DNA of 24,844 nucleotides from JAZRGE01 sp045644025 (GTDB lineage Bacteria; Bacillota; Clostridia; Oscillospirales; Acutalibacteraceae): positions 1 through 24,844 of the forward strand of contig JAZRGE010000045.1 of assembly GCA_045644025.1 (NCBI GenBank). Direction: 5' to 3'. How positions within the stretch are numbered: position 1 is the stretch's first letter; every line of letters begins with the position of its first letter. A program made the position numbers and the translations under genes. Positions 14,598-21,726 of the stretch are shown here, piece by piece. The notes beneath the pieces are model-generated. The model saw only the letters and a program-made list of their open reading frames with translations, searched no databases and was not told where the DNA came from.

Positions 14598-15866
14598 TTA
14601 AGAAACGTAATCAAATTCAATATCGTGAACACGAACAGTGTCGCCATCGTGCACGCCTGCTTTTTTAAGCGAGGCAATAATGCCGCTTTGCTGAAGCACG
14701 CGCTGGAAATACTGGAGAGATTCGTAGTCTTCCGGATCCACAGTCTCCAATATCTTAAGCAGCCAGGGCGCATCTATGCAGTAAACGTCGTCTTCCACGG
14801 TGATCTTAAATGCGCGGTTGCCTTCGGCCAGATTGATTTCGGGCTTGGGCTCAGCTTCGTAGGTAACAACGGGGGGAAGCTGAGAAAGCGATTCGGCCAC
14901 AAACTTCATAAGTTCATCCAGGCCCTGCCTTGCGGCGGCTGCGATGGGGAAGAAGGTGTGCCCCTTAGATTCAAAGAACTCCTTTGCTTCGGCTATCTGT
15001 TCGGGGGTGGCTATATCGCATTTGTTGCCGGCAACTATCTGCTTCTTTTCAGCTAATTCGGGATTGAAGAGCTCCAGTTCGCGATTGATCTTCTCAAAAT
15101 CTTCAAAGGGATCGCGACCTTCGCAGCCCGAAATATCCACAACGTGCACGAGCATCCTGCAGCGCTCGATATGGCGAAGGAAACTGTGGCCCAGACCAAC
15201 GCCATCGCTGGCACCTTCGATAAGACCGGGGATATCGGCAACCACAAAGGACGTACCTTCATCGATTCTCACAACACCCAGCACGGGAGTGAGGGTGGTG
15301 AAGTGATAATTGGCTATTTTGGGCTTGGCTTCGGATACCATAGAGATAAGTGTGGATTTGCCCACGTTGGGGAATCCGGCAAGACCTACGTCGGCAAGCA
15401 ATTTCAATTCCAGCACGGCATCCAGCTCTTCACCGGGCATACCGCTCTTGGCAAAGCGAGGCACCTGACGTGTGGATGTGGCAAAATGATTATTTCCCCA
15501 TCCGCCTTTGCCCCCCTGGGCAATAATGGTGGGCTCGGCGGAGGAAATATCGGCAATAAGCCTGCCTGTTTCCGCATCCTTCACCACAGTGCCCAGTGGC
15601 ACTTTCACAATAAGATCGGGTGCGCTTTTGCCGCTGCAGCGCTTATCTCGGCCGTTCTCGCCGTTTTGCGCGGTGTATTTTCTCTTATATCGGAAATCAG
15701 CCAGCGTGGAAAGATTGCTATCACCCACAAAGATAATATTGCCGCCACGGCCTCCGTCGCCTCCGTCGGGCCCGCCTGCAGCTACATATTTCTCGCGGTG
15801 AAAGGAGACAGCGCCATTGCCGCCATCACCTGCTTTAAGATGTATTTTAGCTATATCTACAAACAT
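14598..15866 (-). CDS. obgE: Obg family GTPase
   Basis: The 422-residue GTPase takes part in 50S subunit assembly and stress control. The glycine-rich Obg fold is at residues 1-158 (KAGDGGNGAVSFHREKYV). The G domain has G1 GFPNVGKST (164-172), G3 DIPGLIEG (211-218) and G4 GNKCDI (near 285), and the OCT domain lies at about residues 345-422 (DVYCIDAPWLLKILETVD), as is typical of Gram-positive Obg. Start: ATG with GAAGGAG 7 nt upstream. The rplU-prp-rpmA-obgE order is classic. A terminator-like hairpin separates it from rpmA, and I see no clear separate promoter, so partial readthrough is likely. Confidence 0.96.
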   Translation of the reverse strand: MFVDIAKIHLKAGDGGNGAVSFHREKYVAAGGPDGGDGGRGGNIIFVGDSNLSTLADFRYKRKYTAQNGENGRDKRCSGKSAPDLIVKVPLGTVVKDAETGRLIADISSAEPTIIAQGGKGGWGNNHFATSTRQVPRFAKSGMPGEELDAVLELKLLADVGLAGFPNVGKSTLISMVSEAKPKIANYHFTTLTPVLGVVRIDEGTSFVVADIPGLIEGASDGVGLGHSFLRHIERCRMLVHVVDISGCEGRDPFEDFEKINRELELFNPELAEKKQIVAGNKCDIATPEQIAEAKEFFESKGHTFFPIAAAARQGLDELMKFVAESLSQLPPVVTYEAEPKPEINLAEGNRAFKITVEDDVYCIDAPWLLKILETVDPEDYESLQYFQRVLQQSGIIASLKKAGVHDGDTVRVHDIEFDYVS

Positions 15867-15890
15867 TGGATTTCTCCTTCGCTTTGCTAA

Positions 15891-15923
15891 AATAAAAAAT
15901 CCCAGGAGAATCCCGGGATTTTT
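15891..15923 (-). terminator. Terminator-like hairpin between rpmA and obgE
   Basis: Minus strand: a 13-pair stem including one G-U (15911-15923 with 15895-15907), with a 3-nt loop, followed by T-rich sequence. It probably attenuates readthrough so that ribosomal proteins are made in excess over Obg. Confidence 0.82.
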
Positions 15924-15930
15924 ATTTCAA

Positions 15931-16215
15931 TTACTGCTCTACAGCGTAGATGCTGACCTGCTTGCGATCCTTGCCAACACGCTCGAACTTTACCTTGCCG
16001 TCGATAAGAGCGAACAGGGTATCGTCGGAACCGCGACCCACGTTTACACCGGGATGGATGTGGGTGCCTCTCTGCCTAACAAGGATATTGCCGGCCAGAA
16101 CAAACTGACCATCGGCACGCTTAACGCCAAGTCTCTTGGATTCGCTATCGCGGCCGTTCTTGGTGGAGCCCATACCTTTTTTATGGGCAAACAGCTGAAT
16201 GTTTATCTTTAACAT
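15931..16215 (-). CDS. rpmA: 50S ribosomal protein L27 (N-terminally processed form)
   Basis: The 94-residue protein starts MLKINIQLFAHKKG. This is the Firmicute extension that Prp removes after Phe9 so that the mature N-terminus (AHKKG) reaches the peptidyl-transferase centre. The rest (GSTKNGRDSESKRLGVKRA, RQRGTHIHPGVNVGRG) is standard L27. Start: ATG with GGAGG 9 nt upstream, located in the end of prp, 1 nt after its stop. Confidence 0.97.
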   Translation of the reverse strand: MLKINIQLFAHKKGMGSTKNGRDSESKRLGVKRADGQFVLAGNILVRQRGTHIHPGVNVGRGSDDTLFALIDGKVKFERVGKDRKQVSIYAVEQ

Positions 16216-16216
16216 A

Positions 16217-16540
16217 TTAGTTAGCCTCCGTTTTAATAGTCATGTAACCGTTGTATTGTTTTGCAAGCTCCGCAAGGTGAAGCCTTAGACCTTCCAGCAC
16301 AGTAGCGCAACCGCTGCTATAGCCTTCATTAATAATAAGCTGCATATCGCCTTCATCCACCGATATATCGGCTGTGGCCGATTCGATCTCGGTGATGGTG
16401 TTGGCTGCCATATATGCCGCAGAGGAAACTGCCGCACATATTATCCTGCCTTGCTCATCCTCGGCATGGCTTGTGGCATGGCCGCTTATCTTAAAACCTT
16501 TAAGCTCTTTTCCGTTGCGGAAGAAAACCACACGGATCAT
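16217..16540 (-). CDS. prp: Ribosomal-processing cysteine protease Prp
   Basis: The 107-residue protein of the YsxB/DUF464 family cleaves the N-terminal extension of L27. The dyad is visible as GHATSHAEDEQGRIICAAVS, with His21 and Cys35 matching the reported positions in the Staphylococcus enzyme within one residue. It lies 2 nt after rplU and 1 nt before rpmA, the standard place. The extended L27 next door supports an active enzyme. Confidence 0.94.
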   Translation of the reverse strand: MIRVVFFRNGKELKGFKISGHATSHAEDEQGRIICAAVSSAAYMAANTITEIESATADISVDEGDMQLIINEGYSSGCATVLEGLRLHLAELAKQYNGYMTIKTEAN

Positions 16541-16542
16541 TA

Positions 16543-16998
16543 TTATTCTGCCTTATCCTCAGCCTTAGCAGCAGTCTTCTTAGCGGTAGAAGTGGTCTTC
16601 TTAGCTGTGGAAGTAGTCTTCTTAGCTGCGGCCTTGGGTGTTGCTTCGCCTTCGGCAACTGCTTCGGTAGCAGCGGGCTTCTTGGCGGTAGCGTTGATTT
16701 CAAGAATCTGGATCTTGGTGTAGGGCTGCCTGTGGCCGATTCTGCGCATGCTGCTGCCCTTCTTGGGCTTGTAGGTAAGAATGTTGAGCTTCTTGCCCTT
16801 GCCATGCTTAACGATTTCGGCTACAACTGTGGCACCCTTAACATAGGGAGAACCAACCTTAAGAGTTTTGCCGGTGTTTACTGCAAGAACCTTATCAAAG
16901 GTTACGTTGCCTTCTGCGGCATCCAGCTTTTCGATGTAAAGAACGCTGTCTTTCTCTACACGGTACTGCTTTCCGCCTGTCTCGATGATTGCGTACAT
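16543..16998 (-). CDS. rplU: 50S ribosomal protein L21 with Lys/Ala/Thr-rich C-terminal extension
   Basis: Residues 1-103 are standard L21 (MYAIIETGGKQYRV, KGSSMRRIGHRQPYT). About 48 extra residues follow, rich in Lys, Ala and Thr, with a 7-residue repeat (KKTTSTA twice, then a partial copy). Typical bacterial L21 ends near residue 103, so this tail is unusual though such tails occur in some Clostridia. I start at the ATG at 16998, with AAGGTG 6 nt upstream. The gene follows an L21 leader and a strong promoter, and heads the operon. Confidence 0.95.
   Translation of the reverse strand: MYAIIETGGKQYRVEKDSVLYIEKLDAAEGNVTFDKVLAVNTGKTLKVGSPYVKGATVVAEIVKHGKGKKLNILTYKPKKGSSMRRIGHRQPYTKIQILEINATAKKPAATEAVAEGEATPKAAAKKTTSTAKKTTSTAKKTAAKAEDKAE
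16576..16631. repeat. 21-bp tandem repeat in rplU tail
   Basis: Two full copies of a 21-bp unit (16576-16596, 16597-16617), differing at three positions, plus a 14-bp partial third copy. It encodes the KKTTSTA repeat of the L21 tail and stays in frame. Confidence 0.85.
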
Positions 16999-17080
16999 AT
17001 TTAGCACCTTTTTTCTATAGACTCGCTATTAAGAAGGTGGCGCTTTTTGGGCGCACTTTTAAGAACCTACAATAAGCGGC
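16999..17080 (-). ncRNA. Ribosomal protein L21 leader RNA
   Basis: The leader between the predicted start of transcription (about 17080) and the rplU ATG folds into nested helices. The outer one pairs CGCTTATT (17078-17071) with AATAGCG (17030-17024) with one bulge. A middle one pairs AGGT (17068-17065) with ACCT (17038-17035). An apical hairpin, GTGCGC with GCGCCAC (one bulged C), caps it. Position before rplU and the nested form agree with the Firmicute L21 leader family, thought to bind L21 for feedback. I matched it by position and fold, not by alignment. Confidence 0.7.
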
Positions 17081-17086
17081 TTAAAG

Positions 17087-17115
17087 AGTATATCACCAAA
17101 CAGAGCGTGTGTCAA
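17087..17115 (-). promoter_or_regulatory. Promoter of the rplU operon
   Basis: Minus strand: consensus TTGACA (17115-17110), 17-bp spacer, TATACT (17092-17087). One of the strongest promoters in the window, as expected for ribosomal protein genes. Confidence 0.88.
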
Positions 17116-17160
17116 GTAAAATTTTGCCGTAAAAATGATAATATTAGCGCAAGGAAAGTG

Positions 17161-17190
17161 TTGCGTTTTATAGGTGTGGGAGTGTATAAT
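17161..17190 (+). promoter_or_regulatory. Promoter of prfA operon
   Basis: TTGCGT (17161-17166), 18-bp spacer and perfect TATAAT (17185-17190) lie about 50 bp before prfA. It is divergent from the rplU promoter, with about 45 bp between the two -35 elements. Confidence 0.65.
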
Positions 17191-17238
17191 ATAAAATGTA
17201 TGTATATATGCTGATTCAGCAAACGAAAGGAAATACCT

Positions 17239-18315
17239 ATGCTTGAAAAATTAGGCGAAATTGAAGCAAGATTTGAAGCGGTCAACACCGAACTCACCCT
17301 GCCTCAAACTGCATCTGATCAGGAACTCTATAAAAAACTTATGAAGGAATATAAGCAGCTTTCCCCAATAGTGGAAAAATTTCGCGAGTATAAATCTGTT
17401 TTGGCCACAAAGTCCGAAGCGGAAGAGCTTTTGCACTCTGCAGAAACCGATAGGGAGCTTAAAGAGTTGGCTCAGATGGAATTTGATGAGAGCCGCGAAA
17501 AGTTGGACGTTATTCAGGACGAATTAAAGACATTGCTTCTGCCCAAGAATCCCGACGACGATAAGAGTGCCATCGTGGAAATCCGCGGCGGAGCGGGCGG
17601 CGATGAAGCAGCTCTTTTTGCGGGAGTGCTTATGCGCATGTATTCCATGTATGCCGAAGCGCGCCGTTGGAAGGTGGAGATAATGAACGGCAATGAGACC
17701 GAACTCGGCGGCTATAAGGAAGTCAGCTTCCTTGTGGAGGGTGATGGCGTTTATTCCCGCCTTAAGTACGAAAGCGGTGTTCACCGCGTTCAGCGTGTTC
17801 CCGAAACCGAGGCATCGGGCCGAATTCACACCTCCACTGTCACGGTAGCCGTGCTTCCCGAAGCCGAAGAGGTGGAAATAGAAATAAATCCTGCCGATCT
17901 GCAGATAGATACTTACCGCTCGGGCGGTGCAGGCGGCCAGCACGTTAATAAAACGGAATCGGCCATTCGTATCACACATATGCCCACGGGGCTTGTGGTG
18001 GAATGCCAGGATGAGCGCAGCCAGCATAAAAACCGCGATAAGGCGATGAAGGTGCTTCGCTCCAGGCTTTATGATATGATGCGCCAGCAAAAGGAAGACG
18101 AAATGAATTCCGATCGTCGGGCTCAGGTGGGCACAGGAGATAGGTCGGAAAGAATTCGCACCTATAATTTCCCCCAGGGCCGCGTTACGGATCACAGAAT
18201 AGGCCTCACTCTTTATAAGATTGAGCAGATCTTAAATGGTGATATGGACGAAATCATTGATGCGCTCACCACACATTATCGCGCAGAAATGCTTAAGTCG
18301 GGCGCAGGTGAATAA
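17239..18315 (+). CDS. prfA: Peptide chain release factor 1
   Basis: The 358-residue protein ends translation at UAA and UAG. The stop-codon reading motif is PET (188-190, in RVPETEASGRIHTST), a common Firmicute form of the RF1 PxT motif. The peptidyl-tRNA hydrolysis motif GGQ is at 232-234 (YRSGGAGGQHVNKTESA). Residues 1-100 are the helical domain 1. Start: ATG with AAAGGA upstream. Usually prmC, which methylates the GGQ glutamine, comes next; here tsaC follows after 3 nt. Confidence 0.97.
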   Translation: MLEKLGEIEARFEAVNTELTLPQTASDQELYKKLMKEYKQLSPIVEKFREYKSVLATKSEAEELLHSAETDRELKELAQMEFDESREKLDVIQDELKTLLLPKNPDDDKSAIVEIRGGAGGDEAALFAGVLMRMYSMYAEARRWKVEIMNGNETELGGYKEVSFLVEGDGVYSRLKYESGVHRVQRVPETEASGRIHTSTVTVAVLPEAEEVEIEINPADLQIDTYRSGGAGGQHVNKTESAIRITHMPTGLVVECQDERSQHKNRDKAMKVLRSRLYDMMRQQKEDEMNSDRRAQVGTGDRSERIRTYNFPQGRVTDHRIGLTLYKIEQILNGDMDEIIDALTTHYRAEMLKSGAGE

Positions 18316-18318
18316 TAA

Positions 18319-19344
18319 ATGAAGACTAAACATATTAAGATAAACAATATCCTTGAGCACAGCAGCGGTGTGCAGAAGGCTGCCGCCATTCTTAAAGACG
18401 GCGGTGTTGTGGCTATTCCCACAGAAACAGTCTATGGTCTGGCTGTTTCTGCCTATAATGAGGATGCTATAGCCAAGGTGTTTAAGGCAAAGGGCAGGCC
18501 GCAAGATAATCCTCTTATCGTGCATATATCGGAATTTGATATGCTGGAAGAGTTGGTAAGCGAAGTGCCCGATAATGCTTTGGAGTGCGCCAGACTCTTT
18601 TGGCCCGGCCCGTTCACAATGGTGTTGCCAAGGTCGGAAAAAGTGCCCGATGCTGTCACAGCAGGTCTCAACACCGTGGCTGTGCGTATGCCATCCAACA
18701 CGGTGGCTCGCGCCATTATAGGAGAGAGCGGCCTGCCTCTGGCGGCTCCCTCGGCCAATATATCGGGTGCTCCCAGCACCACCACCGCCCAGCACGTGCT
18801 TGCGGATATGGATGGAAAAATAGATGCCGTGGTGATCTCCGCTCCTGCAAAGGTGGGTTTGGAATCCACCGTTGTCACTTTCTGCGAAGAGCATCCCGTG
18901 CTGCTTCGTCCGGGCGCTGTCACGGTGGATGAGCTTCTGAAGGTGCTGCCCGATATGGAAATAGCCGATGCTGTGCTGCAGAAGATGGAATCGGAAGCCC
19001 CCGTGCCTTCTCCGGGAATGAAATATAAGCATTATGCCCCCTCCATCGAAATGGAGATGGTGGTGGGCGGCAGCGCGGATTTTGCCGCCTATGCTAATAG
19101 CTGTGGTGATGTTTGCGCTGTTTGTTTTGATGAAGATGCACCGCAGCTTAGCGTGCCCTATGTTTCTATTGGCGCTGCTGCCGATTATGCCGCGCAGGCA
19201 TCAAGGCTTTTTGATGCGCTGCGAGAAATCGATACAAAAGGAAAAGAAAAAGCACTGGCCCACGCTCCCGAAACCCAAGGAATCGGCCTTGCGGTTTATA
19301 ACAGGATGCTCAGAGCCTGCGCTTTTAAGGTGAAAATGCTATGA
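18319..19344 (+). CDS. tsaC: L-threonylcarbamoyladenylate synthase (Sua5/YwlC type)
   Basis: The 341-residue enzyme makes threonylcarbamoyl-AMP from Thr, bicarbonate and ATP, the first step of t6A tRNA modification. The YrdC/TsaC domain covers residues 15-200 with AIPTETVYGLA, KVFKAKGRPQDNPLIVHI and LAAPSANISG. The motif SPGMKYKHYAP near residue 235 is the linker that closes the active site in Sua5, and a C-terminal Rossmann-like Sua5 domain follows to the end. Length matches Sua5 rather than short TsaC. It starts 3 nt after prfA and overlaps coaE by 4 nt. Confidence 0.94.
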   Translation: MKTKHIKINNILEHSSGVQKAAAILKDGGVVAIPTETVYGLAVSAYNEDAIAKVFKAKGRPQDNPLIVHISEFDMLEELVSEVPDNALECARLFWPGPFTMVLPRSEKVPDAVTAGLNTVAVRMPSNTVARAIIGESGLPLAAPSANISGAPSTTTAQHVLADMDGKIDAVVISAPAKVGLESTVVTFCEEHPVLLRPGAVTVDELLKVLPDMEIADAVLQKMESEAPVPSPGMKYKHYAPSIEMEMVVGGSADFAAYANSCGDVCAVCFDEDAPQLSVPYVSIGAAADYAAQASRLFDALREIDTKGKEKALAHAPETQGIGLAVYNRMLRACAFKVKML

Positions 19345-19952
19345 TAATTATTGGCCTCACAGGGCCAACCGGGGCGGGAAAGACCACCGCTTGCGAGACA
19401 TTTCGTCGGCTTGGTGCAGCAGTTATAAATGCCGATAACAGCGCCCGTAAGGTCACGGAAAAGGGAAGCCCCGTTTTGCAAAGGTTGGCAGAATATTTTG
19501 GAAACGATATTCTGGTTTCCGGCGAATTGGATCGCAGGGAACTGGCTCGCCGCGCCTTTGCCGATAAGGATAGCACCGAAAAATTGAACGAGATAACACT
19601 GCCCTTTATTGTGGAATATATTAGGGGCGAAATAGCTCAAGCCGAAAAGAGCGGGGCAAAATCTGTGGTGCTGGATGCTCCCACCTTGTTCGAAAGCGGA
19701 TGCGATAAGATCTGCCATACCACTGTAGCTTTGCTTTCCGATTCCAGTCAGCGCCTTTCCAGGATAATCGACCGTGATGCATTAAAGCAGGAAGATGCTA
19801 CCTTGAGGCTGCAAGCCGGCAAGGGTGACGAATTTTACAACGCCAATGCTCGGTATGTTTTGCACAACGATACTTCTGTGGAGCAGCTTGCGGCAGATAT
19901 CGAAAAGATATATTACGATATTATTCAAAAATATGGTAAGGAGCAGCCTTGA
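19341..19952 (+). CDS. coaE: Dephospho-CoA kinase
   Basis: The 203-residue kinase phosphorylates the ribose 3'-OH of dephospho-CoA, the last step of CoA synthesis. The P-loop is GPTGAGKTT (8-16), followed by the family segments GAAVINADNSAR and LDAPTLFESG. Length is standard. Its ATGA overlaps the tsaC stop, so the two are translationally coupled. Confidence 0.93.
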   Translation: MIIIGLTGPTGAGKTTACETFRRLGAAVINADNSARKVTEKGSPVLQRLAEYFGNDILVSGELDRRELARRAFADKDSTEKLNEITLPFIVEYIRGEIAQAEKSGAKSVVLDAPTLFESGCDKICHTTVALLSDSSQRLSRIIDRDALKQEDATLRLQAGKGDEFYNANARYVLHNDTSVEQLAADIEKIYYDIIQKYGKEQP

Positions 19953-20521
19953 TGAGACCAAAAGCAACTAAGGTGATAACTTTTATCCTTTTGGCGGCTG
20001 TGCTTATCGGCGCCATTGTGTTTGGTGTGGATTATGCGGAGAAAAAATGGGTCTACCCTATAAAATACAGCGAATACGTGGAAGAATATTGCAAGCTTTA
20101 TTCCGTGGACGAAGCATTGGTTTATGCGGTGATAAACTGCGAGAGCGGCTTTGATGCAGAAGCACTCTCTCCTGCAGGGGCGATCGGGTTAATGCAAATC
20201 ACCCCGGAGACGTTTCGTTGGTTGCAGACTAAGGATGACACTGTAATAGAGTTTGACGACGAAAACCTTTATGATGCTCGCACTAATATTAAGTACGGAG
20301 TGCTGCTGCTTTCACTTAATCTTCAAGAGTTTGGCAACACTCGAACAGCCCTTGCATCCTATAATGCCGGCAGGGGAAAGGTGAGCGAGTGGCTTGCAGA
20401 CGAACGATATTCGGGGGATTCCAGAACACTCACCCAAATCCCTTATGCCGAAACGGAAAACTACGTGGAAAGAGTTTGCAAACATATGCAAAAATATTCC
20501 AAGAGATTAGAAAACGAATAA
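19952..20521 (+). CDS. Membrane-anchored lytic transglycosylase (SLT domain)
   Basis: The 189-residue protein has one N-terminal transmembrane helix (residues 8-28) and an extracytoplasmic SLT domain from about residue 38. The catalytic Glu64 lies in INCESGFDAEALSPAGAIG, followed by LMQITPETF and the ALASYNAGRGKV motif of the goose-lysozyme-like fold. Such enzymes cleave peptidoglycan between MurNAc and GlcNAc. In Firmicutes, similar proteins often follow coaE. I start at the ATG at 19952 (AAGGAG 8 nt upstream) rather than the TTG one codon earlier. The gene converges, 4 nt apart, on the sigma-like gene, and I see no convincing terminator between them. Confidence 0.9.
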   Translation: MRPKATKVITFILLAAVLIGAIVFGVDYAEKKWVYPIKYSEYVEEYCKLYSVDEALVYAVINCESGFDAEALSPAGAIGLMQITPETFRWLQTKDDTVIEFDDENLYDARTNIKYGVLLLSLNLQEFGNTRTALASYNAGRGKVSEWLADERYSGDSRTLTQIPYAETENYVERVCKHMQKYSKRLENE

Positions 20522-20525
20522 ATGG

Positions 20526-20840
20526 CTAAGAAGCCCATATATTGTACAGACCGTATTTCAGTGCATGGCCGAGCCGTTCTTTGGCTCGCCGCAGATGCCG
20601 GGATACGGTCGATTTATTTACTCCAAGATCTATGGAGATCTCTGTTATGGATTTCCTGTTGAAATAGAATTCTGTCACCACTTTCTTTTGGCAATCGGTC
20701 AGTTCACTGTCGATTGCTTTTTTTAATGAAAACTTCAGCCGCTCCATCTGCTTGGAATTATCGGAGTAAAGCTGAGCGTGACTTTCCAGCCAAGGGAGAT
20801 GATCACCGAATATCTCCAGGCTGAAGGTTGTTCTGTTCAT
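20526..20840 (-). CDS. Sigma-70 region 4-like DNA-binding protein
   Basis: The 104-residue protein has a helix-turn-helix of sigma region 4 type at residues about 48-97 (LTDCQKKVVTEFYFNRKSI, then TEISIDLGVNKSTVSRHLRR). It lacks recognisable region 2, so it is not a full sigma factor. Similar short proteins serve as phage or mobile-element late regulators in Firmicutes, and some are stand-alone regulators. Start: ATG with AAAGGA upstream. It is the second gene after a 66-residue protein, 4 nt apart, with a promoter at 21086-21114. Its target is unknown. Confidence 0.75.
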   Translation of the reverse strand: MNRTTFSLEIFGDHLPWLESHAQLYSDNSKQMERLKFSLKKAIDSELTDCQKKVVTEFYFNRKSITEISIDLGVNKSTVSRHLRRAKERLGHALKYGLYNIWAS

Positions 20841-20844
20841 AGCG

Positions 20845-21045
20845 TTATTCCTTTCTGTAGTACGATATTAATAGTTGGCCAATGCGCGTGCATTCCTGGG
20901 CATCGATGCAAAGGCTGACTCTTCTTCGGTTTATTTCCCGCCTTTGGCATTCGTTGGAAGGATATATATTCTCAAGCTCCTTAGCCTGATTTCGAAGATG
21001 CACCGCCCGTTCCAAATATTCAAGCCCTAAGTCCATCAAGTCCAT
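20845..21045 (-). CDS. Small helical protein of unknown function
   Basis: I do not recognise this 66-residue product. It begins MDLMDLGLEYLERAVHLRNQ and is mostly charged and probably alpha-helical, with two cysteines in LCIDAQECTRIG. I chose the ATG at 21045 because GGAGG lies 8-9 nt upstream; the frame extends to 21129 through the promoter, which cannot be coding. It sits 4 nt before the sigma-like gene, so the two are probably co-translated, and it may be a partner or modulator of that protein. Confidence 0.65.
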   Translation of the reverse strand: MDLMDLGLEYLERAVHLRNQAKELENIYPSNECQRREINRRRVSLCIDAQECTRIGQLLISYYRKE

Positions 21046-21085
21046 AAAAACGCCTCCGAAAAATGTGGGTTTCAACTGCAAGAAG

Positions 21086-21114
21086 AATATAGCACGAGGT
21101 CTAAACACCGTCAA
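21086..21114 (-). promoter_or_regulatory. Promoter of the small protein/sigma-like pair
   Basis: Minus strand: TTGACG (21114-21109), 17-bp spacer, TATATT (21091-21086). An imperfect copy of the XRE palindrome lies 16 bp upstream of the -35. Confidence 0.78.
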
Positions 21115-21129
21115 GGAGAAATATGACAA

Positions 21130-21150
21130 AATAACACATTTTGTGCGGTT
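21130..21150. promoter_or_regulatory. Putative operator O1 (imperfect palindrome)
   Basis: AATAACACA, three T, then TGTGCGGTT: the left arm is identical to O2 (21213-21233) and the right arm matches 6 of 9. It is centred about 61-63 bp upstream of the predicted start of the minus-strand transcript, a position more typical of activation than of blocking. Confidence 0.6.
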
Positions 21151-21206
21151 ATATCTTTGTTGCGCTCATATTGCGGCAACTTTCGGGGAAATTGCCATTA
21201 ATTATG

Positions 21207-21235
21207 TTGACTAATAACACAAAATGTGTTATTAT
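21207..21235 (+). promoter_or_regulatory. Promoter of the XRE gene
   Basis: TTGACT (21207-21212), 17-bp spacer, TATTAT (21230-21235). The spacer is filled by the O2 palindrome. The transcript would begin only about 15 nt before the start codon. Confidence 0.78.
21213..21233. promoter_or_regulatory. Putative operator O2 (perfect palindrome)
   Basis: AATAACACA, three A, TGTGTTATT: two perfect 9-bp arms around a 3-bp centre. It lies between the -35 and -10 of the XRE gene and overlaps the -10, so binding would shut off the XRE promoter. Confidence 0.75.
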
Positions 21236-21257
21236 CTAATTGCCAAAGGAAGTGGAT

Positions 21258-21641
21258 GTGTTGCAGGATTTCGGAAAAAGATTAAGAAATTTAAGGCTAA
21301 AAAAGGGATACAAGCAATCTCAACTGGGAGATATATTAAATATCTCGGCCAGCGCTGTGGGTATGTATGAAAGGGGTCAGCGCCAGCCGAGCGTTGATCT
21401 TATCCTAAAGCTTAGCAAGGTGTTCTCGGTCTCTGCGGATTATCTCTTAGGCACGGCAAAGTCGCCTGCCAGCGTGGAAGAGATTCTTAAGCAGATATAT
21501 AATTCACTTTCCACGGCATCTGGCCTCACGTTCAATGGTGTAATCTTTGATGAAGATGATATAAAAAAGTTTTTCAACACCACCAACGTAATTGCCAACG
21601 TGATATTAAGAGATAAGGAGCATAGTGAATCCCTTTATTAA
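21258..21641 (+). CDS. XRE-family transcriptional regulator
   Basis: The 127-residue protein has a Cro/C1-type helix-turn-helix at residues 4-63 (FGKRLRNLRLKKGYKQSQLG, then NISASAVGMYERGQRQPS, ending in VFSVSADYLLG). The C-terminal half resembles the short tail of phage- and element-type repressors (LTFNGVIFDEDDI), perhaps for dimerisation. I start at GTG 21258 (AAGGAA 6 nt upstream); TTG 21261 is an alternative. The longer frame from 21240 would include its own Shine-Dalgarno. A perfect palindrome inside its promoter suggests autorepression, and a related one faces the divergent promoter. Confidence 0.85.
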   Translation: MLQDFGKRLRNLRLKKGYKQSQLGDILNISASAVGMYERGQRQPSVDLILKLSKVFSVSADYLLGTAKSPASVEEILKQIYNSLSTASGLTFNGVIFDEDDIKKFFNTTNVIANVILRDKEHSESLY

Positions 21642-21655
21642 TTAGGTAAAAAGGG

Positions 21656-21684
21656 TTTACTTTTGCTGCCGTATAATGTATAAT
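21656..21684 (+). promoter_or_regulatory. Promoter of the DUF4358-like lipoprotein gene
   Basis: TTTACT (21656-21661), 17-bp spacer, TATAAT (21679-21684). A second TATAAT at 21672-21677 lies in tandem 7 bp upstream but has no good -35. Confidence 0.65.
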
Positions 21685-21726
21685 TTACTGGATAATGGGT
21701 CAATTTTTATGTGGGGAGGGGTATTG

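Noticed and set aside
21213..21233. Second NrdR box at the XRE promoter
   Set aside because: The ACAC...GTGT arms look similar, but the distance between them is five bases rather than eight, and the palindrome extends to AATAACACA, fitting an XRE operator better.
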